Source: Sphingomonas sp. GM_Shp_1 (lineage in GTDB: Bacteria > Pseudomonadota > Alphaproteobacteria > Sphingomonadales > Sphingomonadaceae). Taken from it: 64,000 nt of DNA. The stretch is taken from the NCBI RefSeq assembly GCF_026540895.1, contig NZ_JALNUR010000004.1, positions 157,222-221,221 on the forward strand, in the 5' to 3' direction. This document shows, one piece after another, positions 44,150-53,462 of the stretch (the first letter of the stretch is position 1; each line of letters starts with the position of its first letter). A program made the translations under genes and the position numbers. The notes beneath the pieces were generated by a model. The model was given only the letters and a program-made list of their open reading frames with translations. It did not search any database and was not told where the DNA came from.

Positions 44150-44393
44150 GAGTGAACACTCTGCATCAGGCGCTTGACGCGACGTGCCGCTGTCCGATTT
44201 CGGACAGATTGTTCCACCCGGCCCTGCCCATCCTCGGCAGCGAGCACAAAACCCCTTTCGTCATGGCGGGTTAGGCTTTTCGGCCCTGGACAGCGACGAT
44301 CGTGGCGATGACACGACAATCCCTCCATGCGGGCACACGCCCTCTCGCCAAAGCTGGCGCCTTCGTCCCATGCGTGGTTTCAGGAGCAGGACG

Positions 44394-46820
44394 ATGAACC
44401 GCTTCGCCTTCACCTCGCTCTATCGCTCGCTGACGCGCCACAAGCTTTACGCGGCGCTCAACATCGGCGGCCTCGCCGTCGGGATCGCGGTGTTCTTCGT
44501 CCTCGCCCTCTATGTCCGGTTCGAAACGAGCTTCGAGACATGGCTGCCGCATCATGACGAAATCTATCTGGTCCAGACCGACTGGAAGCGCGCCGACGGC
44601 CCCTTCGCGGGCCGCTATCCCAGCACGATGGGCGGGCTTCTGGACGAACTGCGGCAGGACCTGCCCGGTCTGGTCGGCACCCGCTTCATGGGTGGCACCA
44701 ATATGGACGGCAAGGACGGGGGCAGCGTGGTCCGGGGCGGGATCGCCACCTTCGACGATATCGGCCAGGTCGACGCCAGCTTCCTCCAGGTGTTCGACCT
44801 GCCATGGGTGGCGGGCGACAAGGCCACCGCGCTCGCCGATCCCGCGAGCGTGATCCTCAGCCGCTCCGCCGCCAAGAAATATTTCGGCGAGGCCGATCCG
44901 ATCGGCCAGACCCTGACGCTCGCGCTCGACAAGACCGCGCCGCACCGGGTGACCGGCGTCTTCGAGGATCTGCCCAAGACGACCGATTTCAAATTCTCGA
45001 TCCTCGCCAGATTGCCGACCAGCGACCTGGGCGAGTGGTGGAACCATTGGGGCAGCACCTCGCTCAAAACCTATCTCCGCTTCCCCAATGCCGCGGCCGC
45101 CAAGGCGTTTGAGGAGAAAATGCCCGGCTTCGTCACCCGGCATGGGCGTCGCGACCTGGGCGACGACGCGGCGACGCGGATCGGCCTGCCGTTGCTGCCC
45201 CTGACCGAGGCGCATCTCCAGCCATCCGGCCAGGAGAGCGCCAGCCGCAAGCTGACCATCGTGACGCTGGGTCTGGTCGGCGTGCTGACGCTGCTGATCG
45301 CGATCGTCAATTACGTCAATCTGGCGAGTGCCCGTGCCGGACTGCGGGCGCGCGAGGTCGCGATGCGCAAGGTCCTGGGTGCCGACCGGGTCATGCTGGT
45401 CCGCCAGTTTCTGGGCGAGGCGATCCTGGCCGCCGGGGTGGCGGGCATGCTGGGGCTGATGCTGGCCGAGCTTGGCCTGCCGCTGGTCAATGCGGCGGGC
45501 GGGCTGTCGCTGAGCATGCCCTATGCGCAGGTCGTACCGGTGCTCGTGCTGCTGGCCATCGGCGTCGGCATTCCGGCGGGCTTCTACCCGGCGCTGCTCC
45601 TGTCGCGATTTCCGGCGGCGGCGGTCCTTGCCTCGGCACGCTCGCCGGGCGGCGGGCGCGCGGGGACGCGGGTGCGGGAGCTGCTCGTCATGGGGCAGTT
45701 CGCCCTGGTGATCGCCTTCCTGATCGGCGCGGGGGTGCTTGTCGCGCAGACCCGGCATGTCCGCGCCGCCGATCTGGGCTTCCAGCGCGAAGGCCTGCTC
45801 GTCGCCCCGTGGCTGGGCTATGTCGATCCGGCTAAGCACCCCGCCCTGATCGCCGCCTTCCGCCGCGTGCCCGGCGTGTCGATGGTGACGACCTCCGATA
45901 CCGGGCTGGGCGATGTCGGAAACAACAATGCCGACAATCTGCTTCTGGCGGGGCGGCCCGGGCCGGGGCCCGCCGTCCGGCATATCCATGTCGGATCGGA
46001 CTTTTTCCGCCTGTTCGGCACGAAGCCCGTGGCGGGCCGATTGCTGGATGACGCGCACCGGATGGACGACACGACGAACGGGCAAAAGGGCGAAGCAGGC
46101 AACATCGTCATTTCCCGCAAGACCGTCACCGCGCTCGGCTTCGCTTCGCCACAGGATGCGATCGGCAAGACGGCGGTGTGGCCCCGCGCGATGACCATCG
46201 TCGGTGTGGTCGATGACCTGCGCTTCTTCTCGCCCCGCCTGCCCACCACGCCGGTCTATTACACCTATACCCACGGCATCGTGCCCTATCCCGTTGCGAC
46301 GATGCGCTTTACGGGCGATCCGCGCACGGTGCGCGACGCCGTCCGTGCCGCCTGGGTCCGGGTGGCACCGGAAGCCCCGTTCCGGGCGGATACCGGCGAC
46401 CAGCTGCTCCAGACCTTCTATGATGAGGATGATCGCGCCACGCGGCTGTTCGGCATCGGGGCGAGCCTGGCCGTGCTGATCGGCTGCGTGGGTCTATGGG
46501 GGCTGGCGTCCTTCAACACGCAGCGGCGGGTGAAGGAGATCGGCATCCGCAAGACGCTGGGGGCGTCCTCGGCCGATATCGTCAGGCTGCTGGTCGGCCA
46601 GTTCCTGCGCCCCGTGCTGCTGGCGAACCTGATTGCCTGGCCGCTGGCATTCGTCGCGATGCGGACATGGCTGGCCGGGTTCGACGACCGTATCGCACTG
46701 TCGCCGGTCTTCTTCGTCGGCGCGTCCGTCCTCGCGCTCGTCATCGCGGTGCTCACCGTGCTCGGCCAAGCCCTGCGCGCGAGCCGTGCGGCCCCGGCCT
46801 GGGCCCTGCGTCACGACTAG
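44394..46820 (+). CDS. FtsX/MacB-type ABC transporter permease
   Basis: 808-residue inner-membrane permease with two repeats of MacB periplasmic core plus FtsX domain. TM1 is near 20-45 (AALNIGGLAVGIAVFFVLALYV). The first FtsX block is near 300-420 (NYVNLASARAGLRAREVAMRKVLGA). A mid TM near 455 starts the second repeat and the last FtsX block is near 690-800 (GLWGLASFNTQRRVKEIGIRKTLGA). ATG 44394 follows AGGAGC; the longer upstream frame has no SD. No ATP-binding partner is adjacent, so it must pair with one encoded elsewhere. Such permeases act in efflux or mechanotransmission, often for peptides or antibiotics. Confidence 0.87.
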   Translation: MNRFAFTSLYRSLTRHKLYAALNIGGLAVGIAVFFVLALYVRFETSFETWLPHHDEIYLVQTDWKRADGPFAGRYPSTMGGLLDELRQDLPGLVGTRFMGGTNMDGKDGGSVVRGGIATFDDIGQVDASFLQVFDLPWVAGDKATALADPASVILSRSAAKKYFGEADPIGQTLTLALDKTAPHRVTGVFEDLPKTTDFKFSILARLPTSDLGEWWNHWGSTSLKTYLRFPNAAAAKAFEEKMPGFVTRHGRRDLGDDAATRIGLPLLPLTEAHLQPSGQESASRKLTIVTLGLVGVLTLLIAIVNYVNLASARAGLRAREVAMRKVLGADRVMLVRQFLGEAILAAGVAGMLGLMLAELGLPLVNAAGGLSLSMPYAQVVPVLVLLAIGVGIPAGFYPALLLSRFPAAAVLASARSPGGGRAGTRVRELLVMGQFALVIAFLIGAGVLVAQTRHVRAADLGFQREGLLVAPWLGYVDPAKHPALIAAFRRVPGVSMVTTSDTGLGDVGNNNADNLLLAGRPGPGPAVRHIHVGSDFFRLFGTKPVAGRLLDDAHRMDDTTNGQKGEAGNIVISRKTVTALGFASPQDAIGKTAVWPRAMTIVGVVDDLRFFSPRLPTTPVYYTYTHGIVPYPVATMRFTGDPRTVRDAVRAAWVRVAPEAPFRADTGDQLLQTFYDEDDRATRLFGIGASLAVLIGCVGLWGLASFNTQRRVKEIGIRKTLGASSADIVRLLVGQFLRPVLLANLIAWPLAFVAMRTWLAGFDDRIALSPVFFVGASVLALVIAVLTVLGQALRASRAAPAWALRHD

Positions 46821-46877
46821 AGCACCCAGAACGACCATCCGCCGACCTCCATCCACGACCGATCGAAAGCGAAGCCG

Positions 46878-47957
46878 ATGCGCACATCCCTGCTGGGCGC
46901 CGCCCTCTGCCTGACCGCCGCCCTGTCGCCCGCATCGGGGCAGGAGTATCGCCCGTCCTTTCATCCGGACATGCTGAAAGGGCCGATTGCGGGCCGCCCG
47001 AACGAGGTGCTGGTTCTCGGCACGCCGCATCTGTCCCAACTGCCCGGCAATATCGGCCCCGAGATGGTCGAGCCGCTGCTCACCCGCCTCACCCGCTGGA
47101 AACCGACGGCGATCGCCAATGAGAATATGTCGGGCCTGCTGTGCTTCAGCTTGCGCGCTCAAGGCGCGCGTCAGGCATCGTCCGTCGAGAGCTATTGCTA
47201 CGACCCCACGGCCGCCGGAACCGCCGCCGGGCTGAGCGTGCCCGCCGCCAATGGGGAGATCGAGCGGCGGCTGGCGAACTGGCCCGCCTCGCCCTCCCCC
47301 GCCGAGCGTCGCCGCCTCGCGCTGCTCTTTCTGGCTGCCGGAGAACCGACATCGGCGCTGGTCCAATGGCTCCGCCTGCCCGCAACGGAACGCCGCGCCG
47401 CCGATGGTCTCACCGCCGACCTCGCCGCCTATCTGGACAAGAGGGTGGCCAGGAAGAGCGAGGACAGCCTGATCGTCGCGGCACTCGCCGCGCGACTGGG
47501 GCTGGAGCGGGTTTGGGGCGTCGACGACCAGTCCTCCTCGGGCGCTCCGGTGGACGACAAGGCCTATGGCGCGGCTCTGACGGCCGCCTGGGACAACCCC
47601 GCGACCAAGGCCCGGATCGCGCAGGGAAATGCGTTGAGTGCGGGCCTCGGTCGTCCCGATGGGCTGCTCGACCTGTACCGCGCGTACAACGCGCCCGCCT
47701 ATGGCGCGGAAGCCTATCGGTCCGACTGGGGCGCGGCGCTGAACGAACCCTCGCCTCAGGCCTATGGGCGGCAATATGTCGCCTATTGGGAAACCCGTAA
47801 CCTGCGCATGGTCGCCAACATCCGCGCCGTGCTCGGCTGGAAGCCCGGCACCCGGCTGCTTGCGGTCGTCGGCGCGTCTCACAAGGCCTATTACGAAGCC
47901 TATCTGAACCAGATGCACGACGCGAAGCTCGTCGATGCCGCGCTCGTGCTCAAATAG
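46878..47957 (+). CDS. DUF5694 secreted protein (TraB/EreA-like fold)
   Basis: 359 residues with signal peptide MRTSLLGAALCLTAALSPASGQ. Typical family start VLVLGTPHLSQLPG (~46-59), then PTAIANEN, and near the C-terminus RNLRMVANIRAV and LLAVVGASHKAYYEAYL. The paired H in GTPHL, E in ANEN and H in GASHK resemble the metal/catalytic set of the EreA/ChaN/TraB clan, so a hydrolase or metal-binding role is possible. It follows the orphan permease by 57 bp and may be co-transcribed. Confidence 0.82.
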   Translation: MRTSLLGAALCLTAALSPASGQEYRPSFHPDMLKGPIAGRPNEVLVLGTPHLSQLPGNIGPEMVEPLLTRLTRWKPTAIANENMSGLLCFSLRAQGARQASSVESYCYDPTAAGTAAGLSVPAANGEIERRLANWPASPSPAERRRLALLFLAAGEPTSALVQWLRLPATERRAADGLTADLAAYLDKRVARKSEDSLIVAALAARLGLERVWGVDDQSSSGAPVDDKAYGAALTAAWDNPATKARIAQGNALSAGLGRPDGLLDLYRAYNAPAYGAEAYRSDWGAALNEPSPQAYGRQYVAYWETRNLRMVANIRAVLGWKPGTRLLAVVGASHKAYYEAYLNQMHDAKLVDAALVLK

Positions 47958-47975
47958 CGAAGGGGTATCCTGTGC

Positions 47976-48896
47976 CTATCCCGGTACGGGGACAGCATCG
48001 TCAGGGGCGGCCCAGCCGAAGGCCCGCCGCAACCGCGCCGCGCCGTCGCTGTCGAACGGGGTGCCATGGGCGAAGATCACCCGCTCTGGCGCGGTCGCGA
48101 CCATGCGGCGGATTGCCGCTCGCGTCGCTTCCCCGCCCAGGGTCAGCGCGGCGCGGACATGAACGCCCGTGGTCGCGCGGGTCGCCAGCGTCGCGCGCAT
48201 CACCGCGGCGGTGACGGGCGGCAATTTGGCGGGTTCCAGATTCTCGATCAGATCGGCGAGTATCAGGGTGCGGCTGTCCCGGTGGAGGAACCAGGCTTCC
48301 TCGAAGCCCGCTCCGCCCCGGACCATCCCCTGCTCGATGGTGTCGGCCCATTCCGCCGGCGCCGTATCCACCAAATCGCGGTCGATCCGCACCCCCGATC
48401 GCCGGACCGCGCCGCGATCGCGAAGCGCCGGTACCGCCCAACTGGTCGCGTCGGGACAGGCCCGTTGCCACGCCTCCAGGAACGTCCAATGGGCGACGGT
48501 CGGCGCGACCAGATGCCGCACCGGTCCCAGGTCCGCCAGCGCCCGTTCCAGCGCGGGCGTGTGGCGGGTCGGCGAGTGAAGCCACAACCCGCCGTCCTTC
48601 AGCCGGACGACCGTCATCCGCACCGGCAGCGTCAGGCCCATCGCGCTGATCGGACCGCTGTCGACGATCCAGATATCGGGCGCGACGGGCTTCAGCATGT
48701 CCACCGGGGCATAGGCGACCTCCCCCTTCCCCCGCGCCGATCCGCGCGTCAGCCACAGCGCGCCCGTCACCACGCCCGCCGCCGCCGCGCCGATCAGCCA
48801 CGCCTTGCGCAGCGAGGCCGGATGCTTGGCCTCGACCGTCGGATCGGGCAACCGCGAAGGGTCGCCGGGCTTGGTATCGCGAATGGCTGTGCTCAT
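47976..48896 (-). CDS. DUF4336 protein (metallo-beta-lactamase-like)
   Basis: 306 residues; ATG 48896 follows GGGAGAAAAG. A single N-terminal membrane anchor lies near 31-50 (AWLIGAAAAGVVTGALWL). The soluble part has the DUF4336 features DIWIVDSGPIS, GLWLHSPTRHT, LVAPTVAHW, SRTLILADLIENL and VIFAHGTPFDSDG, a degenerate metallo-beta-lactamase-like fold. The full H-x-H-x-D-H motif is not visible, so activity is doubtful. It is divergent from the DUF4267 gene. Confidence 0.82.
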   Translation of the reverse strand: MSTAIRDTKPGDPSRLPDPTVEAKHPASLRKAWLIGAAAAGVVTGALWLTRGSARGKGEVAYAPVDMLKPVAPDIWIVDSGPISAMGLTLPVRMTVVRLKDGGLWLHSPTRHTPALERALADLGPVRHLVAPTVAHWTFLEAWQRACPDATSWAVPALRDRGAVRRSGVRIDRDLVDTAPAEWADTIEQGMVRGGAGFEEAWFLHRDSRTLILADLIENLEPAKLPPVTAAVMRATLATRATTGVHVRAALTLGGEATRAAIRRMVATAPERVIFAHGTPFDSDGAARLRRAFGWAAPDDAVPVPG

Positions 48897-48994
48897 GGCT
48901 TTTCTCCCGTCTTGGGTACAGCAGCGAAAGCGCGGAACGGAAGTTCCCGTAACTCTTTGTAAGAAGCGTGTAATTGGTCGATGGAGGGACCCCG

Positions 48995-49372
48995 ATGACA
49001 AGGTTCCATCCATTCGCGGTCACGACCGTCGCGCTGTCGGTGGTGTTCCTCCTGCTGGGGCTGTTCTTCCTGACTATGCCGCAGATGGGCGCGAGCTTCT
49101 ACGGCGTGCCGACCCGAGACGTCGCCGCGACGACCTTCGTCCGGGCCATCGGACTGCGGGATGTGGCGCTGGCACTGTATCTGCTCGGCTTGACCTTGTC
49201 GGCGCGGTGGCGAGCGCTGACCATCGTACTGACGGCAACGCTCGTCATCCCGGTGGGGGATATCGCGCTGTTGATGATGTCCGGCACCGCGCGCCCGGTC
49301 CATTATCTTCTGCATGGCGCAAGCCTGCTGTGCTTCGCGCTGCTCGCGATAGGAAGTCGTCGTCAGCCCTGA
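48995..49372 (+). CDS. DUF4267 small membrane protein
   Basis: 125 residues, four hydrophobic helices. ATG 48995 follows GGAGGG. Family marks are SFYGVPTRD, FVRAIGLRDVALALYLLGLTL and HYLLHGASLL. Function unknown. It is next to DUF4336 across a short divergent promoter, and upstream of a DUF885 gene. Confidence 0.82.
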   Translation: MTRFHPFAVTTVALSVVFLLLGLFFLTMPQMGASFYGVPTRDVAATTFVRAIGLRDVALALYLLGLTLSARWRALTIVLTATLVIPVGDIALLMMSGTARPVHYLLHGASLLCFALLAIGSRRQP

Positions 49373-49436
49373 CCGAGCATGACGGGCGACGACATCGTGT
49401 TGAAATCCCTTCACCTCCCCTCGACAAGGAGGAAGA

Positions 49437-51305
49437 ATGCATAAGCGGTCGCGAACATTTGACGCGAGCGGGACGGCTGGTCATCACTATCGCATGACCC
49501 ACCTTTTCTCGCGCCGCGACACCCTGACCGGCGCCACCGCCCTGACCGCCACGACCGCCCTGCATGGCGCGGTACCGCCCACGAACCCGGCCGCGCTGCT
49601 CGACCGGATCGCGCAGGGCCTGCTGCCGCTGATCCCGGAGCGGGCGACGTCACTCGGCGTGGACGAGGGCGCGCAAGCCGATCTCCGGCGGCGATTGGAA
49701 GATCGCTCGCCCGCCGGGGTGGCCGCACGCCAGAGTTTCCTGACCCAAAGCCTGAAGCAACTGGCGCGGTTGCCCCGCACCGGGCTGGATCCCTCGACCG
49801 CGACCAGCATCGCCGTGGTCGAAACCGCCTTCCGTACCGCGCTCGACGGCATGGCCCTGCCTTATGGCGTCGCAACCATCGGCGACTGGCGCAACACGCC
49901 CTATGGCGTCATCCAGAATGTCGGCGCGTGGCTCGACGTGCCGCAGATGCTGGACGGTGACCAACCGGTCCGCAACGCTACCGATGCCGAGGCCTATCTC
50001 GCCCGCCTAGCCGCCATGGCCGCGCAGTTGGACGGCGAGACGGTGCGTATCCGCCAGGCGCGCGAACAGGGGCTGGTTCCGCCCGCCTTCCTGCTCGACA
50101 AGACCATCACCGGCATGACCCGCACCATCGCCGAAGCGGCGAACGCCGACGGCCCGCTGGTGGGACCTCTGGCGCGCAAGACCCAGGCGATCCCGGGCGA
50201 CTGGACAGTGCGCGCGACGCGGATCGTGCGCTCGGGCATTCTGCCCGCGCTGGAGCGACAGCTGGCCGAGTTGCACGCCCAGCGCGCGGTCGCGACCGAT
50301 GCGGCGGGAATGGGCAGCCGCCCCCATGGTCCCGAATGGTATGCCTGGGGCTTGCGCGCCAGTACGACCACTCGCCGCAGCCCTACCGAGCTTCACCAGA
50401 TGGGTCGCGCGCGCCTGGCCGATCTTCAGGCGCAAATGGACGCGATCCTGCGCAAGGAAGGCCTGACCCAGGGCAGCGTTGCCGAGCGCGCCATCGCCTA
50501 TCAGCGTCGCCCGGGCATCGGCTTTCCCGACAATGACGAGGGGCGGAAGCAGATCGTCGCTTATATGCAGGCGCGGATCGACGCGATCCGGCCCCGCCTT
50601 CCCGATGCATTCCGCCGCCTGGCGCGCGGCCATCTGGAGATCCGACGCATGCCGCTCGCCCAGGAAGCGGGGGCTCCGGCGGCCTATGGCGGACCCGGCA
50701 CCATCGACGGGCGAGAGCCGGGCAAGGTCTGGGTCAATCTGGGCGACCCGACCATCCACAACCGGGTGACCATCCCCGATCTCGTCTATCACGAAGGTAT
50801 TCCGGGCCATGTCTGGCAGGGCGAATACGCGCAGGCCCTGCCGCTGATCCGCTCGATCCTGGCGTTCAACGCCTATTCGGAGGGCTGGGCGCTCTATGCC
50901 GAGCAACTCGCGGACGAACTGGGCATGTATGCCGACGATCCGGCCGGGCGGCTGGGGTATCTGATGGGACTGGCGTGGCGCGCGGTGCGGCTGATCGTCG
51001 ATACCGGCATCCACGCCATCGGCTGGTCGCGCAACCAGGCGCTGACCGAGTTCATCGCCGCCACCGGCCTGCCCCGCAGCAACGCGGTGAGCGAGGTGGA
51101 CCGCTATTGCGCGTGGCCGGGTCAGGCTTGCGGCTATGAGGTCGGCCGCGCCGAGATCGTCGCCCAGCGCGACCGCGCCAAGGCGGCGCTCGGCCCCCGC
51201 TACGACCTGCGCGATTTCGATCAGGCGGTGGTGGACGGCGGCAATGTGCCGTTGAACGTCCTGGCCGACAATGTCTCGCGCTATATCGCGGGAACGCGGG
51301 GGTAG
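49437..51305 (+). CDS. DUF885 family metallopeptidase-like protein, probable Tat export
   Basis: 622 residues if started at ATG 49437, which has a very strong AAGGAGG four bases upstream; ATG 49494 lacks an SD but would put the twin-arginine motif (FSRRDTLTG) nearer the N-terminus. Hydrophobic ALTATTALHGA completes a Tat-like signal. The family zinc motif H452-E-G-I-P-G-H458 is present, followed by NAYSEGWALYAEQLADELG, which supplies a further acidic ligand. DUF885 proteins are distant M2/M32-like peptidases. The substrate is unknown. Confidence 0.86.
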   Translation: MHKRSRTFDASGTAGHHYRMTHLFSRRDTLTGATALTATTALHGAVPPTNPAALLDRIAQGLLPLIPERATSLGVDEGAQADLRRRLEDRSPAGVAARQSFLTQSLKQLARLPRTGLDPSTATSIAVVETAFRTALDGMALPYGVATIGDWRNTPYGVIQNVGAWLDVPQMLDGDQPVRNATDAEAYLARLAAMAAQLDGETVRIRQAREQGLVPPAFLLDKTITGMTRTIAEAANADGPLVGPLARKTQAIPGDWTVRATRIVRSGILPALERQLAELHAQRAVATDAAGMGSRPHGPEWYAWGLRASTTTRRSPTELHQMGRARLADLQAQMDAILRKEGLTQGSVAERAIAYQRRPGIGFPDNDEGRKQIVAYMQARIDAIRPRLPDAFRRLARGHLEIRRMPLAQEAGAPAAYGGPGTIDGREPGKVWVNLGDPTIHNRVTIPDLVYHEGIPGHVWQGEYAQALPLIRSILAFNAYSEGWALYAEQLADELGMYADDPAGRLGYLMGLAWRAVRLIVDTGIHAIGWSRNQALTEFIAATGLPRSNAVSEVDRYCAWPGQACGYEVGRAEIVAQRDRAKAALGPRYDLRDFDQAVVDGGNVPLNVLADNVSRYIAGTRG

Positions 51306-51350
51306 GACCTATCCCGGTCGAACGAGAAAGATGGCGATTCGGCCGAATGG

Positions 51351-51698
51351 TCACCGCCGCGCGAAGAGATCCATGTTCGCGTCGCCCCAATCCTTCAGCG
51401 CCGCGATGATCGGCGACAGGGATCGGCCGCGATCGGACAGGCTGTATTCGACGCGCGGCGGCACCTGGGCGAAGACCTCGCGCTCCATCAGGCCATCGGC
51501 CTCCAGCTCCCGCAACTGATTGATCAGCATGCGCGGCGTCACGTCACCAGCGCGGCGGCGCAATTCGTTGAAGCGCGTGGTTCCGTCCTGGAGATGATAG
51601 AGGATCACCGCCTTCCACTTGCCGTCGATCAGGCTCACGGCCGCCTCGACGGCGCAGCCCGGGGTACAATCGAGGCGGGAGTGACGGGCTTTCGCCAT
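51351..51698 (-). CDS. HxlR family transcriptional regulator
   Basis: 115-residue winged-helix regulator: DGKWKAVILYHLQDGTTRFNELRR, VTPRMLINQLRELEADGLM and VEYSLSDRGRSL are classic HxlR blocks. Cys11 and Cys15 at the N-terminus occupy the position of redox/electrophile-sensing cysteines in YodB/HypR-type members. It is divergent from a quinone-oxidoreductase-like gene, a common HxlR pairing for quinone or aldehyde stress. Confidence 0.92.
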   Translation of the reverse strand: MAKARHSRLDCTPGCAVEAAVSLIDGKWKAVILYHLQDGTTRFNELRRRAGDVTPRMLINQLRELEADGLMEREVFAQVPPRVEYSLSDRGRSLSPIIAALKDWGDANMDLFARR

Positions 51699-51797
51699 CG
51701 GGCGGTATCCTTTTCGACACTATGAGCGTTTTTTGTGCCTACGACATAAGCTGACACCGTCCCTATCTCGCGTGCGTCAGCAGAAGGAGCAAGACCC

Positions 51798-52829
51798 ATG
51801 CGCGCCATAGCCTATCGCCAGCCCGGCCCGATTAACCGGGCCGATGCCCTGATCGACGTCGAACTGCCACGGCCCATTCCGACCGGGCGTGATATCCTGG
51901 TCGCGGTCCGAGCCATCTCGGTGAACCCGGTCGACGCGAAGATTCGCACCAGCGCCGCGCCGTTCGACGGGCGCGACGAACGCGTCCTTGGCTGGGATGC
52001 GGCGGGCGTGGTCGAGGCGGTCGGCCCGGAGGCCACCCGCTTCAAAGTGGGTGACGAGGTCTTCTATGCGGGAAACCTGATCCGCGACGGCAGTAATGCC
52101 GAATATCAGCTGGTCGACGAGCGGATCGTCGGCCATCGCCCCCGCAGCATCGGCTTCGCAGAGGCGGCGGCGCTGCCGCTGACGGCCATCACGGCCTGGG
52201 AAACCCTGTTCGACCGGTTGAAGGTCGACGACCAGCCGGCCGGCGGTGCCCGCGCCATCCTGATCATCGGCGGCGCGGGTGGTGTCGGTTCCGCGGCGAT
52301 CCAGATCGCGCGGGCCCGCACCGACCTGACCGTGATCGCCACCGCCTCCCGCGCCGAGACGCAAGACTGGGTGCGCGAACTCGGCGCGCATCATGTCATC
52401 GATCATTCCCAGCCCATGGCACCGCAGATCGCTGCGCTGGAGATGGGCGCACCCGCCTTCGTCTTCTCGACCACCCATACCGATCGCCATCTGGCCGACA
52501 TCGCCGAGATGGTCGCGCCGCAGGGGCGCTTCGCGCTGATCGATGATCCCGCCAGCCTCGACATCGTCGCCTTCAAGCGCAAGGCGGTGTCGGTCCATTG
52601 GGAATTCATGTTCACCCGGTCGCTCTTCGACACACCGGACGTCGGCGAGCAGGGTCGCCTGCTGGATGCGATCGCCGGGCTTGTGGACGAGGGGCGCATC
52701 CGCACCACGGCCACCGACACGCTCTCGCCGATCAACGCCGCCAACCTGATCGAGGCGCACCGCCGCATCGAGAGTGCCACGACGCGGGGCAAGATCGTCC
52801 TGGAGGGCTGGGACGGTCCGCAGGCGTGA
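51798..52829 (+). CDS. Zinc-type alcohol dehydrogenase / quinone oxidoreductase
   Basis: 343-residue medium-chain dehydrogenase. The N-terminal GroES-like domain has VAVRAISVNPVDAKIR and GWDAAGVVEAVG; the NADP-binding loop is IIGGAGGVGSAAIQIA (~153-168). Structural zinc cysteines are absent, as in the QOR/YogA branch. GKIVLEGW ends the protein as in zinc-binding-ADH-family members. Probably reduces quinones or enones, controlled by the divergent HxlR. Confidence 0.9.
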   Translation: MRAIAYRQPGPINRADALIDVELPRPIPTGRDILVAVRAISVNPVDAKIRTSAAPFDGRDERVLGWDAAGVVEAVGPEATRFKVGDEVFYAGNLIRDGSNAEYQLVDERIVGHRPRSIGFAEAAALPLTAITAWETLFDRLKVDDQPAGGARAILIIGGAGGVGSAAIQIARARTDLTVIATASRAETQDWVRELGAHHVIDHSQPMAPQIAALEMGAPAFVFSTTHTDRHLADIAEMVAPQGRFALIDDPASLDIVAFKRKAVSVHWEFMFTRSLFDTPDVGEQGRLLDAIAGLVDEGRIRTTATDTLSPINAANLIEAHRRIESATTRGKIVLEGWDGPQA

Positions 52830-52856
52830 CACTCGAGGATTGAGTGCGCGGGCGGG

Positions 52857-53462
52857 TCAGGCGAACGCCAACTCGCCCGTGACGACCGTCATGGCATGGT
52901 CGACGAAGCGCGCCTTCTCGCCGACCGGCGCGACATAGTGGAGCGCCGCGCGCGCCAGTTCGGGGGCGCCTCCCCGCGCGATCATCCACGCGGCCAGATA
53001 GGGCGCAGCAAGACAGCCACCTGCCGTCGCGACATTGCCATGAGCGGCGAACGGTGCGTCGATGACGGTGACACCGGCTTCCACCACCCACGGCTTGGTG
53101 GTGAGGTCGGTGCAGGCTGGCAGATCGCCGATCAGGCCCAGCTTGGCCAACAACAAGGTCCCCGAACACTGCGCCGCGATCAACTGCTGCGTTGGGTCGA
53201 GGCGAAGCCGGGCCAACATTGCTCCATCGGCGGCAATCTCACGTGTGCGAGCGCCGCTGCCGATCAGCACCGCATCCGCCTCTTCGAGGAATTCCAATGG
53301 CCGCTGGCGGTGGATCGTGACGCCGTTCAACGACGTCACCGTCTCGGTCGGTGCGGTGATGTGCGCAGCCCAGCCATGCGGGCGCAGCCGGTTGATGATC
53401 GCAGCGGCCACGAACGAATCCAGTTCGTTGAAGCCATCGAAGGTCAGGACCGCGACCTGCAT
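52857..53462 (-). CDS. DJ-1/PfpI family protein
   Basis: 201 residues of the class I glutamine amidotransferase-like fold. Nucleophile elbow is A-Q-C99-S-G in LIAAQCSGTLLLAKLGL, with the acid near FDGFNELDSF at the N-terminus. ATG 53462 overlaps the PhzF stop by one base (TGATG), so it is translated with PhzF. Related to AraC-amidase-like isonitrile hydratases and DJ-1 glyoxalases; the precise reaction is unknown. Confidence 0.88.
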   Translation of the reverse strand: MQVAVLTFDGFNELDSFVAAAIINRLRPHGWAAHITAPTETVTSLNGVTIHRQRPLEFLEEADAVLIGSGARTREIAADGAMLARLRLDPTQQLIAAQCSGTLLLAKLGLIGDLPACTDLTTKPWVVEAGVTVIDAPFAAHGNVATAGGCLAAPYLAAWMIARGGAPELARAALHYVAPVGEKARFVDHAMTVVTGELAFA

